In this document: positions 14,743 to 18,565 of the stretch, one piece after another | Layout: every line of letters begins with the position of its first letter | Position numbering within the stretch: position 1 is the first letter of the stretch | From: an uncultured Mycoplasmatota bacterium | GTDB taxonomy: Bacteria; Bacillota_I; Bacilli_A; RF39; UBA660 | Direction of reading: 5' to 3' | Length of the DNA stretch: 18,565 nt | Assembly (NCBI GenBank): GCA_947572405.1 | Contig: CANPBV010000019.1 | Coordinates: 1-18,565 of the forward strand | Program-made: the position numbers and the translations under genes | Notes under the pieces: generated by a model | The model's input: the letters and a program-made list of their open reading frames with translations, nothing else | Database searches by the model: none | Told to the model about the DNA's origin: nothing

Positions 14743-15087
14743 CTATTTTTCTTGTTCATCTAATAAGCCATTCTTTTTTAAAATATAATAAATGCAGGAA
14801 TAACTACGTCTCCCATAAAACTTACAAAATCTTCTAACACTTGCATTGCTTCTACGATATAAACCGACAATCTTCTCTTCTTCTTCCTTTGAAATAGCTT
14901 TATAAGAAGGCTTATCTTTATTCCCATGTTGTAATTGAACAGTTCCATTTACAATTTCTCTTTTTAAACGCAAAACATACTTGGGATGATATCCAGTTAT
15001 TTGCGCAATTTCCTCATAAGTTAACATTGACTTTCCATTTAATTTTTCCTGTATTAATTTAACTGCATCTTTCTTATTATATTTCAT
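14743..15087 (-). CDS. Helix-turn-helix protein resembling a transposase N terminus
   Basis: This 114-residue basic protein has two helix-turn-helix-like stretches: LTYEEIAQITGYHPKYVLRLKREI (about 22-45) and SVRRFCKFYGRRSYSCIYYILKK (about 83-105). The pattern resembles the DNA-binding front part of some insertion-sequence transposases. No catalytic domain follows, so it is a truncated transposase or a domesticated DNA-binding protein. The start is the ATG at 15085-15087 because GGGTGA lies right before it; a GTG three codons upstream is part of that site. It has its own strong promoter. No inverted repeats or target duplications were found around it. Confidence 0.65.
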   Translation of the reverse strand: MKYNKKDAVKLIQEKLNGKSMLTYEEIAQITGYHPKYVLRLKREIVNGTVQLQHGNKDKPSYKAISKEEEEKIVGLYRRSNASVRRFCKFYGRRSYSCIYYILKKNGLLDEQEK

Positions 15088-15104
15088 TAGAATCACCCAA
15101 GCAA

Positions 15105-15134
15105 ATTATATCATAGAAGGTAATAAAGTATCAA
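15105..15134 (-). promoter_or_regulatory. Strong promoter of the HTH gene
   Basis: The minus strand has TTGATA (15129-15134), an 18-bp spacer and TATAAT (15105-15110) preceded by TGA. It overlaps the stop codon of the sortase gene. The leader to the ATG at 15087 is only about 10 bases. Confidence 0.75.
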
Positions 15135-15625
15135 GATATATTATTTTTCTTACAGATTATGATTAATCTCTTCTGGTTATAGTCTGTGCAAGTAATAAGT
15201 GTCAATCTCTCCTCTTCTGTTTCCTCTAAATACTGCACCTCTGTAGGCTTTACAGTTTCCTTCCTAACTACTATATATTCTATCATTTTATTACCTTTTT
15301 TTAAATATACCTTCATACCTATTGTAATCCTTTGTAAATCATGGAACACAATTGGTATATCGTGTCCGGCTATTACAATGTTACTTTTATTGCTGCCAAT
15401 CATAGTTGCAAATGAATTGTCAATTTGGTTTACAGATCCCTCTTTGACAAGTCTCTCAAAGTCCCATTCTGGTATTTCCAATTTGACCACATTTTCAGAA
15501 TCTTGTTCTAAAATAGATTTTTGGTTTTGATATGTCATAGTGGTAATCACTTCTTCCTGCATACAGTCCATTATCAAAAATAAGCTGTTCAAAAAAAGCA
15601 AAACAAAAATAAATTTTTTTACCAT
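15131..15625 (-). CDS. Sortase (small, class D/E-like)
   Basis: This 164-residue extracytoplasmic transpeptidase is anchored by an N-terminal hydrophobic segment (residues about 4-19). The catalytic residues are visible: His88 in VIAGHDIP, Cys146 in TLITCT and Arg153 in QKRLIIIC. It should attach the neighbouring LPNTS protein to the cell wall or polymerise it. Its ATG (15623-15625) overlaps the stop of the adhesin gene (ATGGTAA) and has no ribosome site of its own, so translation is coupled. The protein is short for a sortase, and the class assignment is uncertain. Confidence 0.9.
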   Translation of the reverse strand: MVKKFIFVLLFLNSLFLIMDCMQEEVITTMTYQNQKSILEQDSENVVKLEIPEWDFERLVKEGSVNQIDNSFATMIGSNKSNIVIAGHDIPIVFHDLQRITIGMKVYLKKGNKMIEYIVVRKETVKPTEVQYLEETEEERLTLITCTDYNQKRLIIICKKNNIS

Positions 15626-17067
15626 AAAAACCGTTTACTAGCAACTAATCCAAATAAACCAATCATCAGTTTCAAAGGAAATGTCCTCCCACTGGTATTT
15701 GGAAGTAATGGAACATTTACTTTTTCCAATAAGATGGTCTGGTTCTCTACCACAGAAATTTTTTCTTTTGTGGTATCTAAAACAAATCCTTCTAACGTTT
15801 TTAACTCCCTAATTTGATACTCCCCAATTGGCAATCTTTCCCACATAATCTTGCCATCTTGATTCGTAGTCTGTTCGTCTAGCTTTTTTCCACCTTTACT
15901 ATATAGACCAAATACAACCCCTGATAAAGCCATTCCCTGATCATCTGTTTTCAAGATTTCTACTTTTCCTGTGGATAATTGGTTTTTGACTTCCAACTCA
16001 GGATTTTTTTCCACAGAACTGTCAATTTCAAAAATAATTGCTTCTGTCACACGATAATGATCTTTTCCTTTTGTTTCTACTAAGCGATACCTTCCATCAG
16101 GCAATTTTTTCGTTTCTGCAATTCCATTTTTATTCGTCGTCAATGTTTGAATCAAAGAATCCTTAGTATAAATAACATTATTAAAATGCCCAATAATATC
16201 CTCTTCTGCGTAAATTTCAAATTCTACTCCACCTTGACTTTTCCACTCCCCACTATTCCAAATTCCATTCCATGCTTCCCCTATTTTATGTATTTTCATG
16301 GATATTCCATCTACGATAAACTGCACCTCAAAAGTGGTTGGACTACTCAACCTCAATGTTGCCATTTTTTGAGAATCATCCTGTCGATATAAAAGTGTGT
16401 GCTGTTTATCATAAGATTGTAAACTCCCTTTTAATGTGATATCCTTTGTCAAGCCCTGTCCTACTAAAATCCCATTTACAACCCGAAAATGGGGATCAAA
16501 AACTTCAAATTGATCCAAAACATTATTCGTATCATGAATTTCTACAAATTCCTCTTCATATATATGAATCGTTTCTAAATGAAATGAAGGAATTTTTTTG
16601 CCTTTTTCTATCAATTCTATAATCTCTTGCTTTTCTTTTTCTACATTAATTTCAGTCCCACCATTTAAGCTTGTCACCCATTTAGCTTCATAAGAGGAGA
16701 CGGCTTCCCATATCAGTTCTTGAGCTGCCAAATAATATTCTTTTTGTTGATGACCTGGATATTCATACCCATAATACCCAATTTCTTCTACAACTGCTTT
16801 CTTTTCATCTGAAAGATAGGAACCACTTAATCCCGAAGTTACACGATACTCTCCTGCTTTTGCAAGCATTGCAGGTTCTAAACAATACGCAATTTTGCCA
16901 TCCAGGCGAAATATTGGTTCATGGTTTTGTAATACCTCCCCTTCCGGTGATGTCATTACATAATAAACCCCCTTTAAGTATTCTTCTTCTAATGTCGCAT
17001 TTTCTGCTTTTACTAGCATAGGGCACATGCCAATAAAAAAGAAAATAAACATCATAAATTTTTTCAT
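15619..17067 (-). CDS. Sortase-anchored surface adhesin with thioester domain
   Basis: This is a 482-residue secreted protein. In order it has a signal peptide (MKKFMMFIFFFIGMCPMLVKA), a thioester domain with Cys62 (IAYCLEP) and Gln116 (YLAAQELIWEA) positioned to form the internal thioester bond that binds host surfaces covalently, and a linker domain. Two Cna-B/SpaA-type repeats follow (about 285-365, with PDGRYRLVETKG, and 370-450, with PIGEYQIRELKTLEGF). A sorting signal LPNTSG (455-460), a hydrophobic stretch and a short basic tail close the protein. The sorting motif has Ser where the usual LPxTG has Gly. The start is ATG at 17065-17067, preceded by GGAGGTG; upstream in-frame codons lack a ribosome site. 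It overlaps the sortase gene and is probably its main substrate. Confidence 0.92.
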   Translation of the reverse strand: MKKFMMFIFFFIGMCPMLVKAENATLEEEYLKGVYYVMTSPEGEVLQNHEPIFRLDGKIAYCLEPAMLAKAGEYRVTSGLSGSYLSDEKKAVVEEIGYYGYEYPGHQQKEYYLAAQELIWEAVSSYEAKWVTSLNGGTEINVEKEKQEIIELIEKGKKIPSFHLETIHIYEEEFVEIHDTNNVLDQFEVFDPHFRVVNGILVGQGLTKDITLKGSLQSYDKQHTLLYRQDDSQKMATLRLSSPTTFEVQFIVDGISMKIHKIGEAWNGIWNSGEWKSQGGVEFEIYAEEDIIGHFNNVIYTKDSLIQTLTTNKNGIAETKKLPDGRYRLVETKGKDHYRVTEAIIFEIDSSVEKNPELEVKNQLSTGKVEILKTDDQGMALSGVVFGLYSKGGKKLDEQTTNQDGKIMWERLPIGEYQIRELKTLEGFVLDTTKEKISVVENQTILLEKVNVPLLPNTSGRTFPLKLMIGLFGLVASKRFLW

Positions 17068-17086
17068 AAAATTCACCTCCAAAAGC

Positions 17087-17115
17087 AATTTAACAAATAA
17101 AATGGAGGAAATCAA
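17087..17115 (-). promoter_or_regulatory. Possible promoter of the adhesin-sortase operon
   Basis: TTGATT (17110-17115), 17 bp, then TAAATT (17087-17092) lie about 20 bp before the adhesin start. Both hexamers match the consensus at four of six positions. Confidence 0.4.
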
Positions 17116-17173
17116 ATCGATAATTTTAAAATTTAGAATTAAAAATGGATTTGTTTTTAAATTTCTATCTAAC

Positions 17174-17204
17174 AAAAAAGAAAGATCTACATTAATCTCC
17201 CTTC
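17174..17204 (-). terminator. Weak terminator after the lipoprotein gene
   Basis: A 6-bp stem with two wobble pairs (17199-17204 with 17180-17185) overlaps the stop codon and is followed on the minus strand by TTTTTT. Confidence 0.4.
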
Positions 17205-18064
17205 ACAACAGCATCTTTTATTGTTTTTAACACTAATGGATTATCTTTCGATACAATATAGATAAGATAGCTTCCTACTTCTGTATCCATATGATTTTTT
17301 AATCGTTCATATTCATCAGGTAAATAGGTACTCCATTTTTTATCTAAATCTTTCATATATTGATCCATAGCTTTTTTAATATTATCTGCCTTCCCATTCT
17401 TAGGCCTTACAATTAAGTAAAAGTTAACATCTGAGCTTTGATTTGAAACAACGGCTTTAAACTCCTTGGCATCGTTAGAACGAATTCCAAAATCTTCCAT
17501 CTTTGCTTCTTTTGTATTTTCAAACAATAAGGAATGTGCATTTTCCTCTATCTTTTTCCAAACGTTTTCGTTATCATTAGATAAGATATAGATAAGATAT
17601 CCTTCAAATTCTTTTTTCATTACGTTTTTTAAGTGTTCTTTTGTCTCTTCGTTCGCTTCTTCTTTTTCACTATATTGCTCTAATAATCCTTTATAATAAA
17701 GTTCAATCTGATCTTCTAACAATTCCTTTTTATCCTCAGCTGGCTTTACAATAATATAAGAAGTAAGAGGAATTGAATTTACTTCCGTTTTTTCTTGTCT
17801 AAATAAGTATTCAGATTCTTTTAAAATATATTCAGAATTAATTGATAAATGGTCGAACTCAATATCCTCTAAGGTCCCGAAATTAGGAGAGTCCTTTTCA
17901 ATAACTTCTTTAATCTTCGTTAAATCTAAAACTCTGGTTTTCAAAGTGGCAATCTCTTTACTAGCTTTTTCCAAATCTATTTTATCATAAACACCACAAC
18001 CTGAAAAAAGTGCTAAAAATAAAATACTACATACCATAAAACATAATATCACTATCTTTTTCAT
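17192..18064 (-). CDS. Lipoprotein with two DUF4358-like repeats
   Basis: This is a 290-residue protein with a lipoprotein signal (MKKIVILCFMVCSILFLALF then SGC; Cys23 is the likely lipid site, though Phe at -3 is not ideal). The rest should be outside the membrane. It contains two similar halves of about 110 residues, each with a hydrophobic strand ending YIIVKPA or YLIVRPK, a charged helix, and a closing GYLIYILSNDN or SYLIYIVSKDN. This matches the DUF4358 pattern, whose function is unknown. The ATG (18062-18064) overlaps the stop of the desulfoferrodoxin gene by four bases, so the two are co-translated. A functional link to oxygen defence is only suggested by this overlap. Confidence 0.8.
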   Translation of the reverse strand: MKKIVILCFMVCSILFLALFSGCGVYDKIDLEKASKEIATLKTRVLDLTKIKEVIEKDSPNFGTLEDIEFDHLSINSEYILKESEYLFRQEKTEVNSIPLTSYIIVKPAEDKKELLEDQIELYYKGLLEQYSEKEEANEETKEHLKNVMKKEFEGYLIYILSNDNENVWKKIEENAHSLLFENTKEAKMEDFGIRSNDAKEFKAVVSNQSSDVNFYLIVRPKNGKADNIKKAMDQYMKDLDKKWSTYLPDEYERLKNHMDTEVGSYLIYIVSKDNPLVLKTIKDAVVKGD

Positions 18065-18432
18065 TTTTCTATTTCAGCCTTCCATAACCCATGTAAGTTA
18101 CAATAAGCATATACAGTTTTTGCTTTTTGCTGTGTTTCATAATAAGCGATTGGCTTTTCATTTGGTTTCAAATCAATTACTTTAATACTACCATTTTCTA
18201 ATTCAAATGCAATCCATTCAATATAATGCTCATCTGTCATCGGATGTTCTATTTCTCCAACTATTACTAAATAACCTTTATTATATGACACAATTGGAAT
18301 ATGTTTTTCACTAGAAGCCCCTACCATCTTAGGATCCAATTCTTCCATTTCCTCGCTACAACAAGGCAATGGGTTTGTATTCCCAAATAAAGCAACAAAT
18401 TTATTACACTTTTTACATCTGTAAAACTTCAT
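18061..18432 (-). CDS. dfx: Desulfoferrodoxin (superoxide reductase)
   Basis: This 123-residue cytoplasmic iron enzyme reduces superoxide to hydrogen peroxide without making oxygen, typical of anaerobes. The N-terminal desulforedoxin-like centre has C6, C9, C24 and C25 (RCKKC and PCC). The catalytic domain shows E42-K43-H44 (EKHIP), H63 and H69 (EHPMTDEHYIEW), and C111 with H114 (CNLHGLW), the ligands of the mononuclear iron site. It is therefore the two-centre class. The start is ATG at 18430-18432. It has a strong promoter just upstream and heads an operon with the lipoprotein gene. It suggests an anaerobic lifestyle. Confidence 0.94.
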   Translation of the reverse strand: MKFYRCKKCNKFVALFGNTNPLPCCSEEMEELDPKMVGASSEKHIPIVSYNKGYLVIVGEIEHPMTDEHYIEWIAFELENGSIKVIDLKPNEKPIAYYETQQKAKTVYAYCNLHGLWKAEIEK

Positions 18433-18455
18433 TTTACCACTACTTTCCTATTAAC

Positions 18456-18484
18456 ATTGTAAGAGAAACCAATTAAAAAGTCAA
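18456..18484 (-). promoter_or_regulatory. Promoter of the desulfoferrodoxin operon
   Basis: TTGACT (18479-18484), 17-bp spacer, TACAAT (18456-18461) on the minus strand: a near-consensus housekeeping promoter 24 bp before the start codon. Confidence 0.8.
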
Positions 18485-18485
18485 C

Positions 18486-18510
18486 CAAAAAGAGTATCTT
18501 TAGATACTCT
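18486..18510 (-). terminator. Terminator of a gene beyond the right edge
   Basis: A perfect 8-bp stem (AGAGTATC/GATACTCT) with a TAAA loop is followed on the minus strand by a T run. The gene it serves lies outside or at the edge of the window; I cannot identify it from 18511-18565. Confidence 0.75.
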
Positions 18511-18565
18511 ATTATGATTAATTTATGATAATGTCTTAAGTAATAACTTTAGAAAATGTCTCAAC

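Noticed and set aside
14743..15087. Complete insertion sequence
   Set aside because: Only a 114-residue DNA-binding region is present; no catalytic domain, terminal inverted repeats or target duplications were seen.

Overview
This window looks like a chromosomal segment of an AT-rich, Gram-positive-type bacterium (Bacillota, possibly one of the low-GC gut Bacilli or Clostridia lineages). The reasons are the hpf-secA neighbourhood, long-form HPF, strong AGGAGG-type ribosome sites, TG-extended -10 promoters, an agr-type peptide quorum-sensing locus, and a sortase with its own LPxT-type surface substrate. TGA is used as a stop and Trp is TGG, so this is not a Mycoplasma-type code. Taxonomy below phylum is inference. 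Almost all genes lie on the minus strand; agrB and agrD are the exceptions.

Left part (1-2690): a bicistronic unit encodes a membrane-anchored thioredoxin-like protein and a small PH-like protein. Next come relics: a 3' SEC-C-like tail (about 1253-1310), the 5' end of a tyrosine integrase with an internal stop (about 1346-1566), and an intact KilA-N domain gene. These sit directly after the 3' end of secA. Their order suggests a decayed integrative element that used the secA 3' end as its attachment site.

Core block (2688-6420): secA, hpf and a cold-shock gene, each with its own signals. Between hpf and secA lies a small degenerate repeat array with an exact 66-bp period (30-nt repeats, 36-nt spacers). 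I read it as an orphan, decaying CRISPR array.

Middle block (6690-11790): a rearranged agr system. agrB and a 39-codon agrD are on the plus strand. Facing them on the minus strand are agrA, then agrC, then a second agrC copy 2,011 bp further on. The two agrC copies appear identical over about 1.29 kb and differ at 9 positions in the last 60 bp. Both carry the same -1 frame break between the sensor/DHp part and the ATPase part. The 663-bp insert between the copies has an unrecognised small gene. The expected circuit is AgrB processing AgrD to a cyclic peptide, AgrC sensing it, and AgrA (response regulator with LytTR domain) controlling transcription. Whether the broken kinase still works is the key open question.

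Right part (11873-18565): a PMCA-type calcium P-type ATPase; a short HTH protein resembling transposase N-termini with its own strong promoter; a surface-adhesin pair (thioester plus Cna-B protein ending in LPNTS, and a translationally coupled sortase); and a desulfoferrodoxin gene overlapping a lipoprotein gene with two DUF4358-like repeats. A terminator for a gene beyond the window closes the right edge.
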